The translations under genes and the position numbers were made by a program. Shown one piece after another: positions 50,067-60,418 of a stretch of 64,000 nt of DNA. The notes below the pieces were generated by a model. The model ran no database searches. It was not told the origin of the DNA and saw only the letters and a program-made list of their open reading frames with translations. The stretch is from Vibrio alfacsensis. Its GTDB lineage: Bacteria > Pseudomonadota > Gammaproteobacteria > Enterobacterales > Vibrionaceae. The DNA lies in the NCBI RefSeq assembly GCF_003544875.1, contig NZ_CP032093.1, forward strand, positions 2,790,001 through 2,854,000, given 5' to 3'. The first letter of the stretch is position 1, and the number at the start of each line of letters is the position of its first letter.

Positions 50067-50102
50067 AAACAAAGGCGCTCAATATCGAGCGCCTTTGTTT
50101 TT
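50064..50102. terminator. Bidirectional terminator between the Crp-like gene and dbpA
   Basis: A 14-bp perfect stem (AAACAAAGGCGCTC / GAGCGCCTTTGTTT) with a 6-base loop and A/T tracts on both sides serves the convergent genes. Confidence 0.9.
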
Positions 50103-50115
50103 AGAGAGTTTTTGA

Positions 50116-51495
50116 CTATTTCAAAATTCGAGCTCTGAATTGACGGCCTTTCATTTTACCGTTACTGATAGTCTGCAGAGCTTTCTTTGCTGCTGCCTTA
50201 TCCACTGCAACATAAGCTCGCATTGGGAACAAATGGATCTTGCCAACTTGAGAGCCCGGAATACCATCTTTGCCCGTTAGACAGCCAAGAATATCGCCAG
50301 GACGCACTTTTTGCTTTTTCCCGCCATCGATCTGAATCGTCACCATCTTTGATTGGTAAGGTTGTTGGTTCGACTTTGCAGGTAAGGTTGCTGGCATGAC
50401 ATCCATATCTAAGTATTCTTCGATGCGAGCGACACGTAAACCGTCTTTCTCACCAAAGAAACTGAACGCTAAACCTTTGCTGCCTGCACGACCAGTACGA
50501 CCAATACGATGCACATGCACTTCAGGATCGCGAGAAAGCTCGAAGTTAAATACCGCATCAAGGTTATCCACGTCCAAACCACGCGCAGCGACATCCGTTG
50601 CCACTAGGATCGAAACGCTCTTGTTGGCAAACTGCACTAAAGCTTGATCGCGTTCACGCTGCTCAAGATCACCGTGAATATCAATCACGCTGAACCCTTT
50701 ATGGTGTAATTCATCCGCGACGTTTTGAACTTCTTTCTTCGTATTACAGAACACCACAGCGGATTCAGGTTGATGCGTTAACAACAGATTTGCTAATGCT
50801 TCGTCACGCGCTTCTGAGCCATCAACTTTGTAAAAGTACTGAGCAATACTGGATGTGTCGTGGGTAGATTCCACTTTGATCATCTCAGGTGATTGCATGA
50901 TACGTTGAGCAATTTGTTCGATCTTTTCTGGGAAAGTGGCACTAAATAGCAGCGTTTGACGCTGCTTCGGCGCGGCATCAATAACCGCATCTAACGCATC
51001 TTGAAAACCCATTTCTAGCATACGGTCTGCTTCATCCAACACGAGCGTATTAAGCTCTTCTAGGTTAATTCGACCTTTTTCTAGGTGATCAAGAATACGA
51101 CCCGGTGTACCGACCAGAATGTGAGCGCCATGCTCTAATGAACCGATTTGTGGCCCCATTGGCATACCGCCACACAGTGTCAGTACTTTAATATTGTGAA
51201 TGCCACGACCTAGCGTGCGGATCTCTTTCGCCACCTGATCTGCCAACTCGCGGGTTGGGCAAAGCACTAAAGATTGCACGCGGAAGCGTTTTACGTTCAA
51301 GTTAGACAATACGCCTAAGCCAAACGCAGCTGTTTTACCTGAGCCAGTTTTACCCTGACCAATCACGTCACGCTGATTCAAAATCGCAGGTAAGCTCAAC
51401 GCTTGAATTGGCGTCATATGGGTGTAGTTCAATGATTCAAGCGTCTCTAGTAGCGCTGGATTAAGCCCTACTTGGTCAAAAGTTTGTTTGCTCAC
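50116..51495 (-). CDS. dbpA: ATP-dependent RNA helicase DbpA
   Basis: DEAD-box helicase that targets hairpin 92 of 23S rRNA during 50S assembly. The 459-residue protein has motif I GKTGSGKT, Ia/Ib PTRELADQ, motif II LDEADRMLEMGF, motif III SAT and motif VI HRIGRTGRAG. Its C-terminal domain (about 375-459, KVRPGDILGCLTG, MRAYVAVDKAAAKKALQ) is the DbpA RNA-binding domain that gives rRNA specificity. The start is GTG, with AGGA about 8 bases upstream. Confidence 0.95.
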   Translation of the reverse strand: MSKQTFDQVGLNPALLETLESLNYTHMTPIQALSLPAILNQRDVIGQGKTGSGKTAAFGLGVLSNLNVKRFRVQSLVLCPTRELADQVAKEIRTLGRGIHNIKVLTLCGGMPMGPQIGSLEHGAHILVGTPGRILDHLEKGRINLEELNTLVLDEADRMLEMGFQDALDAVIDAAPKQRQTLLFSATFPEKIEQIAQRIMQSPEMIKVESTHDTSSIAQYFYKVDGSEARDEALANLLLTHQPESAVVFCNTKKEVQNVADELHHKGFSVIDIHGDLEQRERDQALVQFANKSVSILVATDVAARGLDVDNLDAVFNFELSRDPEVHVHRIGRTGRAGSKGLAFSFFGEKDGLRVARIEEYLDMDVMPATLPAKSNQQPYQSKMVTIQIDGGKKQKVRPGDILGCLTGKDGIPGSQVGKIHLFPMRAYVAVDKAAAKKALQTISNGKMKGRQFRARILK

Positions 51496-51641
51496 GGGGA
51501 AATATCCTCAGGTGGGATGAAAGAGAGGGCACATTATCGCCAGATTTATCACGAAGACCAGTGAAAATTAACCATTGTTAATGAGTAATAGCAGAAAACG
51601 AAGTAAAGTCAGCAGCATTGGCTCATTAATGGATATTGAAA

Positions 51642-52112
51642 ATGATCAACTGGACTGCCCTACCTTTCTCTCAACTGACGACAACGCAACTGTATGAGAT
51701 GCTGCGACTGCGTGTTGATGTCTTTGTGGTGGAGCAAACCTGCCCCTATCCGGAGTTAGACGGCAAAGATGTGTTAGAGGGCGTGTACCACCTACTCGGT
51801 TACCAAGACGATGAACTGGTTGCCAGTGCTCGCTTGCTTCCTGCAGGTACGACTTATGACAACGTAAGTATTGGCCGTGTGGTGACCAAACAAAGTGCAC
51901 GCGGTAGTGGTCTTGGGCATGAATTGCTTGAGCAAGCCCTGCACCATTGCCAACGTCTATGGGCTGACCAAACGATTGATATCGGCGCACAAGAGCATCT
52001 GATGGCGTTCTATGCCAGTCATGGTTTTGAAGCCATTTCTGAAAGTTACCTTGAGGACGGGATCCCTCATGTAGATATGCGAAGAGGCATTGATATGAGC
52101 CGCTCGCAATAA
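51642..52112 (+). CDS. elaA: GNAT family N-acetyltransferase ElaA
   Basis: A 156-residue acetyltransferase of the ElaA family; the substrate is not known. It opens INWTALPFSQLTTTQLYEML and has LRVDVFVVEQTCPYPELDG and, at the acetyl-CoA site, IGRVVTKQSARGSGLGHELL (the R/Q-x-x-G-x-G/A motif). Close match in outline to E. coli ElaA. The ATG at 51642 follows GGATATTGAAA; a TTG two codons upstream is not needed. It diverges from dbpA. Confidence 0.93.
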   Translation: MINWTALPFSQLTTTQLYEMLRLRVDVFVVEQTCPYPELDGKDVLEGVYHLLGYQDDELVASARLLPAGTTYDNVSIGRVVTKQSARGSGLGHELLEQALHHCQRLWADQTIDIGAQEHLMAFYASHGFEAISESYLEDGIPHVDMRRGIDMSRSQ

Positions 52113-52195
52113 AGGAGCGGCAATAGAAATGATGCTTTTAGCTAGCAAAACTAAACGTTTGGTAACGCCCTGTTTTAGTCGCGATTCGCCTAGTG

Positions 52196-52789
52196 CTACT
52201 TATTGCGACCGAATGAGCCATCCGACAAACGGAAAAACATGACAGAATTACCATTTTTCTCGAGTTGCAGCATATCTAACTTCCCATCATCAGAAAGCTT
52301 AAAACGAATTAACTGCCCTTGCTTAATGTGACTGAGAGGTTTGTCACCGCCCTCAATTGCAACCAGTGCATTAAGATCAGCCATTGAGAGTTGGTTGTTA
52401 CGGAACACTTGTGCCAACGTATCCCCATTTTTAATTTGATATTCTTTCCAGCTCTCTGATTGTGGTTGAGAAACCTGTGCGGAGCTTTGATCACTCAAAC
52501 TCTGGGTATTCAACTGAATCGTCACGCGCTGAGTTTCAACCGGAGTCACGCTCGTCGACGACATCTCTTTAGGTGTTGGTACCACAAGAAGTAAAAGTAC
52601 CACAGGAACCAATACCATCAGTGCTCGCTGATGAAGCTTCGGCAAACCTTGCCAGAACTGAACGATTGGTGAGAGGTTTTGCTGCCACTTTTCTTTGTCA
52701 AACGGCTGCTTCCAATCGATGGCAGCGAGCTTTTGCTTCATCAATCCGACATGGTCGACTTGCTGCTTTTTCTTTCTGCGACGATTCAT
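52196..52789 (-). CDS. ytfB: YtfB, OapA-like LysM-domain protein
   Basis: A 197-residue single-span inner membrane protein: charged cytoplasmic N terminus (1-50), one transmembrane span (about 55-75, LMVLVPVVLLLLVVP), then a Ser/Gln-rich linker and a C-terminal LysM-like OapA domain (about 113-195, YQIKNGDTLAQVFRNNQLSM, ALVAIEGGDKPLSHIKQGQ). E. coli YtfB localises to the division site and binds glycan; Haemophilus OapA is linked to adhesion. As in E. coli it diverges from fklB. Confidence 0.9.
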   Translation of the reverse strand: MNRRRKKKQQVDHVGLMKQKLAAIDWKQPFDKEKWQQNLSPIVQFWQGLPKLHQRALMVLVPVVLLLLVVPTPKEMSSTSVTPVETQRVTIQLNTQSLSDQSSAQVSQPQSESWKEYQIKNGDTLAQVFRNNQLSMADLNALVAIEGGDKPLSHIKQGQLIRFKLSDDGKLDMLQLEKNGNSVMFFRLSDGSFGRNK

Positions 52790-53020
52790 TCTAATGAGTC
52801 CCTTAAAACTTCTGACACCAGTATAAAAATACCAGCGCGGAGAGTATATGTTTTCGCCAAAGTAAAATAGGATTTCAAAGAAATTGGCAGAAATTTCACT
52901 TGGAGTAAGAGATAAGTCACACCATTAAAGCTTGATGACACCAATGAGCCACAATCATTTAAACCTTAGCGTGAAACTGATATCCTGTGGACTTTCTCAC
53001 TCCTAATAAGAGCGACATTC

Positions 53021-53641
53021 ATGTCTGAAATTAAATTTGAAACTGCAGAGCAGAAAGCAAGCTACGGTATTGGTCTGCAAATGGGTCAGCAACTAGCGGG
53101 TTCTGGTCTAGAAGGTCTAAGCGTTGACGCTATCGCTGCGGGTATCGCTACAGCACTAACAGGTGATATGCCATCAATCGAAATTGATGAAATCAACAAA
53201 GCACTTCAAGAACTTCACACGCGCGCAGAAGGTGCTCGTCAAGAAGCGGCTAAAGCAGCAGCTGCTGACGGTGAAGTGTTCCTAAAAGACAACGCTCTAC
53301 GTCCAGAAGTGAATGTTCTTGAATCTGGTCTTCAGTACGAAATCATTACTGAAGGTACAGGTGAAATCCCAACTTCAGACAAATCAGTTCGTGTTCACTA
53401 CCACGGTGAGCTAACAGACGGTACTGTATTTGACAGCTCTGTTTCTCGCGGTCAGCCAGCTGAGTTCCCAGTAACAGGCGTAATCAAAGGTTGGGTTGAA
53501 GCACTTCAACTAATGCCTGTAGGTTCTAAGTGGAAACTGTACATCCCACAAGATCTTGCATACGGCGAGCGTGGTGCGGGTGCTGCAATCCCTCCATTCG
53601 CAGCACTAGTATTCGAAGTAGAACTACTAGACATCCTATAA
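53021..53641 (+). CDS. fklB: FKBP-type peptidyl-prolyl isomerase FklB (FKBP22)
   Basis: Dimeric cytosolic prolyl isomerase. The 206-residue protein (the E. coli length) has an N-terminal helical dimerisation domain (about 1-90, [20 protein letters not shown]) and a C-terminal FKBP domain (about 110-206) with [30 protein letters not shown] and the final [10 protein letters not shown]. No signal peptide, so cytosolic FklB rather than FkpA. AAGAGCGACATTC precedes the ATG. Confidence 0.96.
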   Translation: MSEIKFETAEQKASYGIGLQMGQQLAGSGLEGLSVDAIAAGIATALTGDMPSIEIDEINKALQELHTRAEGARQEAAKAAAADGEVFLKDNALRPEVNVLESGLQYEIITEGTGEIPTSDKSVRVHYHGELTDGTVFDSSVSRGQPAEFPVTGVIKGWVEALQLMPVGSKWKLYIPQDLAYGERGAGAAIPPFAALVFEVELLDIL

Positions 53642-53664
53642 TTAGCACTAATCAGTGATTTCCT

Positions 53665-53693
53665 AAAGCAGCTCAATCGAGCTGCTTTTTTTT
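53665..53693 (+). terminator. Terminator after fklB
   Basis: A 10-bp perfect stem (AAAGCAGCTC / GAGCTGCTTT) with a 4-base loop and a run of T8 after it. Confidence 0.9.
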
Positions 53694-53736
53694 GTCTACA
53701 ATTTATACGGACTCACTCCCAACTAAAGGACAAGAA

Positions 53737-54306
53737 ATGAAAACACTGACTCTACTTTTTACCCTCCTTATTCTTTCAACACCGACGTTAGCCGAAAATG
53801 TCGTCCAAGAAACAGAAAGAGAGTTGGAAAAAGTAAAACAAAGCACTGAAAACATGATGAAAAAAGCGGAAGCTGACTCAGATAATTTAATGAAAGGTAC
53901 GGAAGCAGATACGCAGAAAGCGATGAGTAGTGCCGATGATCTTGTGAAAGGAGTTGAACTGGAACACCAAAATCCTATTGCTGATATGGTTGGGGAAAAA
54001 CTTTCTATTTCTACGGATATGGCCGCATCGGGTTCAAGTGCAATGCTTGCTCTTGCTGAGAACCAGCTCAAAGGCGATAACTTGTCTGAACTTAATAAAT
54101 TGGTTCCGGGATTATCTGATCTCACTGACATAAGCCTCACTATGGGCTCTATTGACAGTCTGGATAAAGTAAAGAGTGCGTTTAGTAAATCAGGAATGGA
54201 TGCTTCTCAAATCGCTCAGTTCTCACCAATAATTTTGGATTACCTGAAACAAAAAGGGGCAAGTGATAACTTACTGGGGTCACTGAGTTCAGTGTGGAGT
54301 ATGTAG
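53737..54306 (+). CDS. DUF2780 family secreted protein
   Basis: From the ATG at 53737 (AAAGGACAAGAA before it) the product has 189 residues: a signal peptide ending PTLA (about residue 19), a charged coiled-coil-like region with repeated Glu/Lys/Ser (ETERELEKVKQSTENMMKKA), then the DUF2780-type core (about 110-189, LNKLVPGLSDLTDISLTMGS and QFSPIILDYLKQKGASDNLL). Members are periplasmic proteins of unknown function in marine gammaproteobacteria. An upstream in-frame ATG at 53692 lies in the terminator of fklB and is unlikely. The family label is from memory. Confidence 0.75.
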   Translation: MKTLTLLFTLLILSTPTLAENVVQETERELEKVKQSTENMMKKAEADSDNLMKGTEADTQKAMSSADDLVKGVELEHQNPIADMVGEKLSISTDMAASGSSAMLALAENQLKGDNLSELNKLVPGLSDLTDISLTMGSIDSLDKVKSAFSKSGMDASQIAQFSPIILDYLKQKGASDNLLGSLSSVWSM

Positions 54307-54339
54307 ATATTATCGAAGAACTTTGCACTCGTTCGCTTT

Positions 54340-54381
54340 TATAGCATTAACAAATACAAATATAGAATTAACAAATACAAA
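54340..54381. repeat. 21-bp tandem duplication beside the rplQ terminator
   Basis: TATAGCATTAACAAATACAAA (54340-54360, quoted by its key core ATTAACAAATACAAA) is followed immediately by a second copy differing at one base (54361-54381). The second copy runs into the A-tract of the terminator. Confidence 0.85.
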
Positions 54382-54404
54382 AGCCGAGCTATCGCTCGGC
54401 TTTT
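54379..54404. terminator. Bidirectional terminator between the DUF2780 gene and rplQ
   Basis: An 11-bp stem (AAAAGCCGAGC / GCTCGGCTTTT, 4-base loop) ends the alpha operon on the minus strand and the DUF2780 gene on the plus strand. Confidence 0.88.
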
Positions 54405-54418
54405 CGTTCTTGAACTGA

Positions 54419-54799
54419 TTACTCAGCAGCTTCTTCAGCAGCTGGGCGATCAACAAGCTCAATGTAAGCCATTGGAGCTTTATCACCAGCACGGAAGCCA
54501 GCTTTTAGGATACGAGTGTAACCGCCCTGACGAGCAGCAAAACGTGGACCTAGTTCGTTAAATAGTTTTGCAACTACTTCGTTGTCACGAGTACGTGCAA
54601 ATGCTAGACGACGGTTAGCAACACTGTCAGTCTTAGCTAGTGTAATCAAAGGCTCAACTACGCGACGTAGCTCTTTTGCTTTTGGCAAAGTAGTCTTGAT
54701 AACTTCATGACGTACTAGAGAGCTAGCCATGTTGCTGAACATCGCTTTGCGATGTGAGCTGTTGCGGTTGAGTTGACGACCACTCTTACGATGGCGCAT
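54419..54799 (-). CDS. rplQ: 50S ribosomal protein L17
   Basis: Large-subunit protein near the exit tunnel. The 126 residues start [20 protein letters not shown], the invariant L17 opening, and end with an acidic EEAAE tail as in other enterobacteria/vibrios. It is the last gene of the alpha operon, 26 bases after rpoA. Confidence 0.98.
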
Positions 54800-54825
54800 G
54801 ACCTAATCCTTCTAACTAGTATCGA

Positions 54826-55818
54826 TTAATCTTCAGCGATTGATGCAGGTGGCCAGTTTTCTAGGCGCATGCCCAGAGACAAACCACGTGACGCAAGTAC
54901 ATCTTTAATCTCAGTAAGAGATTTTTTACCAAGGTTAGGCGTTTTAAGTAGCTCAACCTCAGTGCGTTGTACTAGATCACCGATGTAGTGAATCGCTTCT
55001 GCTTTCAAACAGTTAGCAGAGCGAACTGTTAGTTCAAGATCGTCTACAGGACGCAGTAGGATCGGATCGAATTCTGGCTTCTCTTCCTTCTCCTCAGGTA
55101 CACGTACATCACGAAGATCTACGAACGCATCCAATTGTTCAGCTAGGATAGTAGCTGCACGACGGATTGCTTCCTCAGGTTCTAGAGTACCGTTTGTTTC
55201 CATATCGATAACAAGCTTGTCTAGATCAGTACGCTGTTCTACACGAGCTGCTTCTACAGCGTAGGCAATTTTGTCTACTGGGCTGTAAGTAGCATCTACT
55301 AGTAGGCGACCGATTGGACGCTCGTCTTCTTCAGTATGGATACGCGCAGAAGCTGGAACATAACCACGACCACGTTCAACTTTAATTCGCATTGCGATTT
55401 CAGCGTTGTCATCCGTTAGGTGACAAATAACGTGTTCTGGGTTAGCGATCTCTACATCACCATCATGGGTGATGTCACCTGCAACCACAGGGCCCGAGCC
55501 TGATTTGTTCAGTGTAATGAACACTTCATCTTTGCCTTCGGCAACGCGGACAGCCAAACCTTTAAGGTTTAGAAGAATTTCAAGAATATCTTCTTGAACG
55601 CCTTCTTTAGTGCTGTACTCATGAAGTACGCCTTCAATCTCTACTTCTGTGACTGCACAACCAGGCATAGAAGATAGAAGAATGCGGCGAAGTGCATTAC
55701 CTAGAGTATGACCAAAGCCACGCTCTAATGGCTCAAGAGTTACTTTTGCGTGAGTCGAGCTGATCTGTTCGATGTCAACTAGACGTGGCTTAAGAAATTC
55801 TGTTACAGAACCCTGCAT
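54826..55818 (-). CDS. rpoA: RNA polymerase alpha subunit RpoA
   Basis: Scaffold of RNA polymerase: its N-terminal domain dimerises and binds beta and beta', and its C-terminal domain binds UP elements and activators. The 330-residue protein shows [20 protein letters not shown] (35-54 region, the dimer helix), a flexible linker (about 235-248) and the alpha-CTD with [20 protein letters not shown] and [13 protein letters not shown] (DNA contacts). The length is one more than in E. coli (329). Confidence 0.98.
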   Translation of the reverse strand: MQGSVTEFLKPRLVDIEQISSTHAKVTLEPLERGFGHTLGNALRRILLSSMPGCAVTEVEIEGVLHEYSTKEGVQEDILEILLNLKGLAVRVAEGKDEVFITLNKSGSGPVVAGDITHDGDVEIANPEHVICHLTDDNAEIAMRIKVERGRGYVPASARIHTEEDERPIGRLLVDATYSPVDKIAYAVEAARVEQRTDLDKLVIDMETNGTLEPEEAIRRAATILAEQLDAFVDLRDVRVPEEKEEKPEFDPILLRPVDDLELTVRSANCLKAEAIHYIGDLVQRTEVELLKTPNLGKKSLTEIKDVLASRGLSLGMRLENWPPASIAED

Positions 55819-55841
55819 TGTGTCCTCTCTTTAGTTTAACC

Positions 55842-56462
55842 TTACTTAGAGTAAAGCTCGACGATCAATTGTTCGTTGATGTCAGCTGATAGATCTGAAC
55901 GTTCAGGCATACGCTTGAATGTACCTTCCATCTTGCCACCATCTACTTCAATCCAAGTTGGTTTTTCACGTTGTTCAGCAACTTCTAGAGCCGCTTTAAT
56001 ACGAGATTGCTGTTTAGCTTTCTCGCGGATAGATACAACGTCATTAGCCGCTACTTTGAAAGAAGGAACGTTTACAACTTTACCGTTAACTAGGATAGCT
56101 TTGTGGCTAACTAGCTGACGTGCTTCTGCGCGAGTTGCACCAAAGCCCATGCGGTAAACTACGTTATCAAGACGACCTTCAAGAAGCTGAAGTAGGTTTT
56201 CACCAGTGTTGCCTTTTAGGCGAGCAGCTTCTTTGTAGTAGTTACGGAATTGTTTTTCTAGAACGCCGTACATACGACGAACTTTTTGCTTCTCACGAAG
56301 CTGAACGCCATACTCAGATAGACGACCGCGACGAGCGCCGTGTACACCTGGTGCGTTATCAATTTTACACTTGGTATCGATCGCGCGAACACCAGACTTA
56401 AGGAACAAGTCAGTGCCTTCACGACGGCTAAGCTTCAGCTTAGGACCCAAATATCTTGCCAT
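55842..56462 (-). CDS. rpsD: 30S ribosomal protein S4
   Basis: Primary 16S rRNA-binding protein and, in E. coli, the feedback repressor of the alpha operon. The 206 residues start [20 protein letters not shown] and contain the S4 RNA-binding domain (about 95-155, [20 protein letters not shown]). No zinc-binding Cys cluster. It is flanked by rpsK and rpoA in the standard order. Confidence 0.98.
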   Translation of the reverse strand: MARYLGPKLKLSRREGTDLFLKSGVRAIDTKCKIDNAPGVHGARRGRLSEYGVQLREKQKVRRMYGVLEKQFRNYYKEAARLKGNTGENLLQLLEGRLDNVVYRMGFGATRAEARQLVSHKAILVNGKVVNVPSFKVAANDVVSIREKAKQQSRIKAALEVAEQREKPTWIEVDGGKMEGTFKRMPERSDLSADINEQLIVELYSK

Positions 56463-56489
56463 GATCTTTCTCCAGTAATCTAAAAAACG

Positions 56490-56885
<396 letters not shown>

Positions 56886-56897
56886 CTACCTTCCCGA

Positions 56898-57254
56898 TTA
56901 TTTCTTGATCGGCTTACGCGGACCCTTACGGGTGCGAGCATTGGTTTTAGTACGCTGTCCACGTAGTGGTAGACTGCGACGATGACGAAGACCACGGTAA
57001 CAACCAAGGTCCATAAGACGCTTGATGTTCATTGATACTTCACGACGTAGATCACCTTCTACAGTGTATTTAGCTACACCATCACGCAGTTGATCGATCT
57101 GCTCTTCAGTTAGTTCACTGATCTTAACATCTTCAGCAATACCCACTTCAGCTAGAATAGCTTGAGAGCGAGTTTTACCGATGCCGTAGATCGCAGTTAG
57201 TGCGATTACAGCGTGTTTTTGATCAGGAATGTTAATGCCTGCTATACGGGCCAT
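56898..57254 (-). CDS. rpsM: 30S ribosomal protein S13
   Basis: Small-subunit head protein contacting the P-site tRNA and L5. The 118 residues start [20 protein letters not shown] and end in the tRNA-contacting basic tail [25 protein letters not shown] precedes the ATG; the region around it forms the S4-responsive leader. First gene of the alpha operon. Confidence 0.98.
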   Translation of the reverse strand: MARIAGINIPDQKHAVIALTAIYGIGKTRSQAILAEVGIAEDVKISELTEEQIDQLRDGVAKYTVEGDLRREVSMNIKRLMDLGCYRGLRHRRSLPLRGQRTKTNARTRKGPRKPIKK

Positions 57255-57350
57255 TATTCACTCCTAAGTGTTTCTATAAAAGAATTAGCCGCAGCAAAGC
57301 CCGTGATGGATACGCTGCGGAGTACTACTTCTTTTGCACGCAAAAGGTAG
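57240..57350 (-). promoter_or_regulatory. Alpha operon leader (S4 feedback pseudoknot) at the rpsM start
   Basis: On the minus strand the 5' region of rpsM has a stem CCGCAGC / GCTGCGG whose loop includes GGGC, and the rpsM start reads ATGGCCCG. GGGC can pair with GCCC across the ribosome binding site (AGGAG), the key pairing of the E. coli alpha operon pseudoknot bound by S4. The parts are in the same order as in E. coli. S4 (rpsD) binding here would hold back translation of rpsM and the genes coupled to it. Confidence 0.6.
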
Positions 57351-57403
57351 GCCGAGGAATATACTCGACCTAACCTTAGTTTTCAAGTAAAAACTTCTGC
57401 TAA

Positions 57404-57520
57404 TTAGCCTTGGCGTTGTTTATGCTTTGGCTCACTGCTACAAATCACGCGAACGACACCGTTACGCTTGATTACTTTACAGTTACGGCAGATTTTTTTA
57501 ACGGAAGCACGAACTTTCAT
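57404..57520 (-). CDS. rpmJ: 50S ribosomal protein L36 (zinc ribbon form)
   Basis: A 38-residue protein that starts [20 protein letters not shown] and ends [12 protein letters not shown]11, C14, C27 and H33 form the zinc-ribbon, so this is the zinc-containing paralogue that zinc-limited cells replace with a Cys-free form. It follows secY by 38 bases and is the last gene of the spc operon. Too short for most ORF cut-offs. Confidence 0.97.
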   Translation of the reverse strand: MKVRASVKKICRNCKVIKRNGVVRVICSSEPKHKQRQG

Positions 57521-57558
57521 TGCTAAACTCCGTAATTGAAACTGAGTCTACCGCCGTA

Positions 57559-58893
57559 TTAACGACCGTAGCCTTTCAGATTCGCTTTCTTCAACACAGA
57601 ATCATACTGTTGAGACATCAGATGAGTCTGTACCTGTGCCATAAAGTCCATGATAACAACAACTACGATAAGTAGTGATGTACCGCCGAAGTAGAAACGT
57701 ACGTTCCACGCGACCATCATGAACTCGGGAATCAGACAGATAAAGGTAATGTACAGTGCGCCCGCTAGGGTTAAACGTGTCATTACTTTATCGATGTACT
57801 TCGCTGTCTGCTCACCTGGGCGGATGCCGGGTACGAATGCACCAGACTTCTTCAAGTTATCTGCTGTTTCACGCGGGTTGAAAACCAACGCCGTGTAGAA
57901 GAAACAGAAGAAAATAATTGCTGCTGCATAAAGCATTACATACAGCGGTTGACCTGGGCTAAGAGCCAAAGACACGTCAGTTAACCCACCGAACGCGCTG
58001 CTCTCACCGTTCTGACCAAACCACTGAGCCAGTGTTCCAGGGAACAGGATAATACTTGATGCAAAAATCGCAGGAATAACACCAGCCATATTAATTTTAA
58101 GTGGCAAGTGCGAGCTTTGCGCAGCAAATACTTTACGACCTTGTTGACGCTTAGCGTAGTTAACGACGATTCGACGCTGACCACGTTCCATGAAAACAAC
58201 GAAGTAAATTACTGCAAAAGCCAATACTGCGATTAACAGTAGAAGAAGTACATGCAATTCACCTTGACGCGCTTGCTCGATTGTTTGACCGATTGCAGAT
58301 GGCAATCCAGCAACAATACCTGCAAAAATCAGAATGGAAATACCATTACCGATTCCTCGCTCTGTAATTTGTTCACCTAACCACATTAGGAACATGGTGC
58401 CGGTTACTAAACTTACGGTAGCAATTAGCGTAAACATGGTTTGGTTGATAACAACCAGATTATCGACCATGCTTGGTAAGCCAGTTGCGATACCAATAGC
58501 TTGGAATGTTGCAAGTACAAGCGTGCCGTAGCGTGTATATTGGCTGATCTTACGACGGCCTGCTTCACCCTCTTTTTTGAGTTCCGCTAACGCTGGATGA
58601 ACTACAGTTAGCAATTGGACAACAATAGATGCCGAAATATACGGCATGATGCCCAATGCTAATATAGATGCACGCTCAAGAGCACCACCGGAGAACATGT
58701 TAAACATTTCTACGATGGTACCTTTTTGCTGTTCGAACAAATCGGCAAGTACAGCAGCGTCAATACCAGGGATCGGCACAAAAGAGCCGGCTCGGAATAC
58801 TAAAAGTGCACAAATTACGAATAATAAGCGCGACTTTAGTTCACTTAAGCCGCTCTGAGCACTACGAAAATCTTGTCCTGGTTTCTTAGCCAT
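57559..58893 (-). CDS. secY: Preprotein translocase subunit SecY
   Basis: Central channel of the Sec translocon. The 444-residue protein has ten transmembrane spans. N-terminal [20 protein letters not shown] and the plug-region [20 protein letters not shown] are typical. The cytosolic loops [15 protein letters not shown] and [20 protein letters not shown], which dock the ribosome and SecA, are conserved. Located between rplO and rpmJ as usual. Confidence 0.98.
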   Translation of the reverse strand: MAKKPGQDFRSAQSGLSELKSRLLFVICALLVFRAGSFVPIPGIDAAVLADLFEQQKGTIVEMFNMFSGGALERASILALGIMPYISASIVVQLLTVVHPALAELKKEGEAGRRKISQYTRYGTLVLATFQAIGIATGLPSMVDNLVVINQTMFTLIATVSLVTGTMFLMWLGEQITERGIGNGISILIFAGIVAGLPSAIGQTIEQARQGELHVLLLLLIAVLAFAVIYFVVFMERGQRRIVVNYAKRQQGRKVFAAQSSHLPLKINMAGVIPAIFASSIILFPGTLAQWFGQNGESSAFGGLTDVSLALSPGQPLYVMLYAAAIIFFCFFYTALVFNPRETADNLKKSGAFVPGIRPGEQTAKYIDKVMTRLTLAGALYITFICLIPEFMMVAWNVRFYFGGTSLLIVVVVIMDFMAQVQTHLMSQQYDSVLKKANLKGYGR

Positions 58894-58913
58894 CTGTACC
58901 TCGTTCCTCGAGA

Positions 58914-59348
58914 TTATGCCTCGATTTTACCGCCTGCAGCTTCGATTGCAGCTTTAGCGCCTTTAGTCACACGTAGACCTTTAACAGTCACTGCTTTATC
59001 AATCTCACCAGAAAGAACAACTTTTACGAATTCGATGTTCTTAGTGATGATGTTAGCAGCTTTAAGGCTGTTAAGATCAACCACGTCACCAGATACTTTC
59101 GCTAGTTCACCTAGACGAACTTCAGCAGACACTAGGCTCTTACGAGAAGTGAAACCGAATTTTGGTAGACGTTGTTTTAGAGGCATTTGACCGCCTTCAA
59201 AACCTGGACGAACTTTACCGCCAGAACGTGATTTTTGACCTTTGTGACCACGGCCACCAGTTTTACCTAGGCCCGAACCGATACCGCGACCTAGACGCTT
59301 AGGAGCGTGCTTAGAACCAGCAGCCGGTGCAAGAGTATTCAAACGCAT
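58914..59348 (-). CDS. rplO: 50S ribosomal protein L15
   Basis: Late-assembly protein of the large subunit. The 144 residues start [20 protein letters not shown] with the Gly/Arg-rich [20 protein letters not shown] stretch that threads into 23S rRNA. Follows rpmD by 5 bases. Confidence 0.98.
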   Translation of the reverse strand: MRLNTLAPAAGSKHAPKRLGRGIGSGLGKTGGRGHKGQKSRSGGKVRPGFEGGQMPLKQRLPKFGFTSRKSLVSAEVRLGELAKVSGDVVDLNSLKAANIITKNIEFVKVVLSGEIDKAVTVKGLRVTKGAKAAIEAAGGKIEA

Positions 59349-59353
59349 TCTGA

Positions 59354-59530
59354 TTACTCCTCTACTTTAACCATGTAGTAAACCTTGTTGATCATACCGC
59401 GCACGCACGGAGTATCTTCAAGTTCTACTGTGTGGTTGATTTTACGAAGACCTAGACCGCGCAAAGTAGCTTTGTGCTTAGGTAGGCGACCAATTGAGCT
59501 TTTAGTTTGAGTTACTTTAATAGTTGCCAT
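59354..59530 (-). CDS. rpmD: 50S ribosomal protein L30
   Basis: A 58-residue protein starting [20 protein letters not shown], as in E. coli L30 (59). The in-frame extension to 59557 lies in rpsE and is not the start. It overlaps nothing and sits between rpsE and rplO. Confidence 0.97.
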
Positions 59531-59537
59531 GGTGTTC

Positions 59538-60041
59538 TTACTCCGAAATAGCTTCAACAGTTAGACCACGTTTAGCAGCAACCATTTCTGGTGACTTCAC
59601 GCTACCTAGAGCATCGATCGTTGCACGAACGATGTTGATTGGGTTCGTAGAACCGTACGCTTTAGATAGTACGTTGTGTACACCAGCAACTTCTAGTACT
59701 GCACGCATCGCACCACCTGCGATAACACCAGTACCTTCAGCAGCAGGCTGCATGTAAACTTTAGAGCCCGAATGGCGACCTTTCACTGGGTGGTGAAGTG
59801 TGCCTTCGTTTAGCGCGATAGTAGTCATGTTACGACGCGCTTTTTCCATTGCTTTTTGAATCGCTGCAGGTACTTCACGAGCTTTGCCGTAACCGAAACC
59901 TACACGACCGTTACCGTCACCAACTACAGTTAGTGCAGTGAAGCTCATGATTCGACCACCTTTAACCGTTTTAGAAACGCGGTTAACTGCGATTAGCTTT
60001 TCTTGCAAATCATTCGCTTGAACTTGTTGTTCTTTAGCCAT
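59538..60041 (-). CDS. rpsE: 30S ribosomal protein S5
   Basis: Small-subunit protein involved in decoding accuracy and mRNA unwinding. The 167-residue protein has the N-terminal double-stranded RNA-binding-like domain ([20 protein letters not shown]) and [20 protein letters not shown], then [19 protein letters not shown]. No ribosomal ambiguity substitution was looked for beyond eye comparison. Confidence 0.98.
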   Translation of the reverse strand: MAKEQQVQANDLQEKLIAVNRVSKTVKGGRIMSFTALTVVGDGNGRVGFGYGKAREVPAAIQKAMEKARRNMTTIALNEGTLHHPVKGRHSGSKVYMQPAAEGTGVIAGGAMRAVLEVAGVHNVLSKAYGSTNPINIVRATIDALGSVKSPEMVAAKRGLTVEAISE

Positions 60042-60055
60042 CTTCCAACCCTACC

Positions 60056-60409
60056 TTAGAATTTCAGACCAGCTTCGCGAGCAGATTCTGCTAGCGCCGC
60101 TACTCGACCGTGGTATTGGAAACCAGAACGATCAAATGCAACTGCAGTTACGCCTTTTTCAAGAGCGCGTTCTGCAACAGCTTTACCTACTGCTTTAGCT
60201 GCATCGATGTTACCAGTGTATTTCACTTGCTCACGGATCGCTTTTTCTACAGTAGAAGCTGCTGCGATAACCTCAGAGCCGTTAGCCGCGATAACCTGTG
60301 CGTACACGTGACGAGGAGTACGGTGTACAACTAGGCGAGTCGCACCCAGTTCTGCAATCTTACGACGTGCGCGTGTAGCACGACGGATGCGAGATGCTTT
60401 CTTATCCAT
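60056..60409 (-). CDS. rplR: 50S ribosomal protein L18
   Basis: 5S rRNA-binding protein. The 117 residues start [20 protein letters not shown] and contain [20 protein letters not shown] and the conserved C-terminal [20 protein letters not shown]. Follows rplF by 9 bases. Confidence 0.98.
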   Translation of the reverse strand: MDKKASRIRRATRARRKIAELGATRLVVHRTPRHVYAQVIAANGSEVIAAASTVEKAIREQVKYTGNIDAAKAVGKAVAERALEKGVTAVAFDRSGFQYHGRVAALAESAREAGLKF

Positions 60410-60418
60410 AGTGTTACC

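Noticed and set aside
52129..52245. Plus-strand 38-codon ORF after elaA, preceded by AAAGGAGCGG
   Set aside because: Spacing from the ribosome binding site is long, half of it is antisense to ytfB, and the composition is not protein-like.
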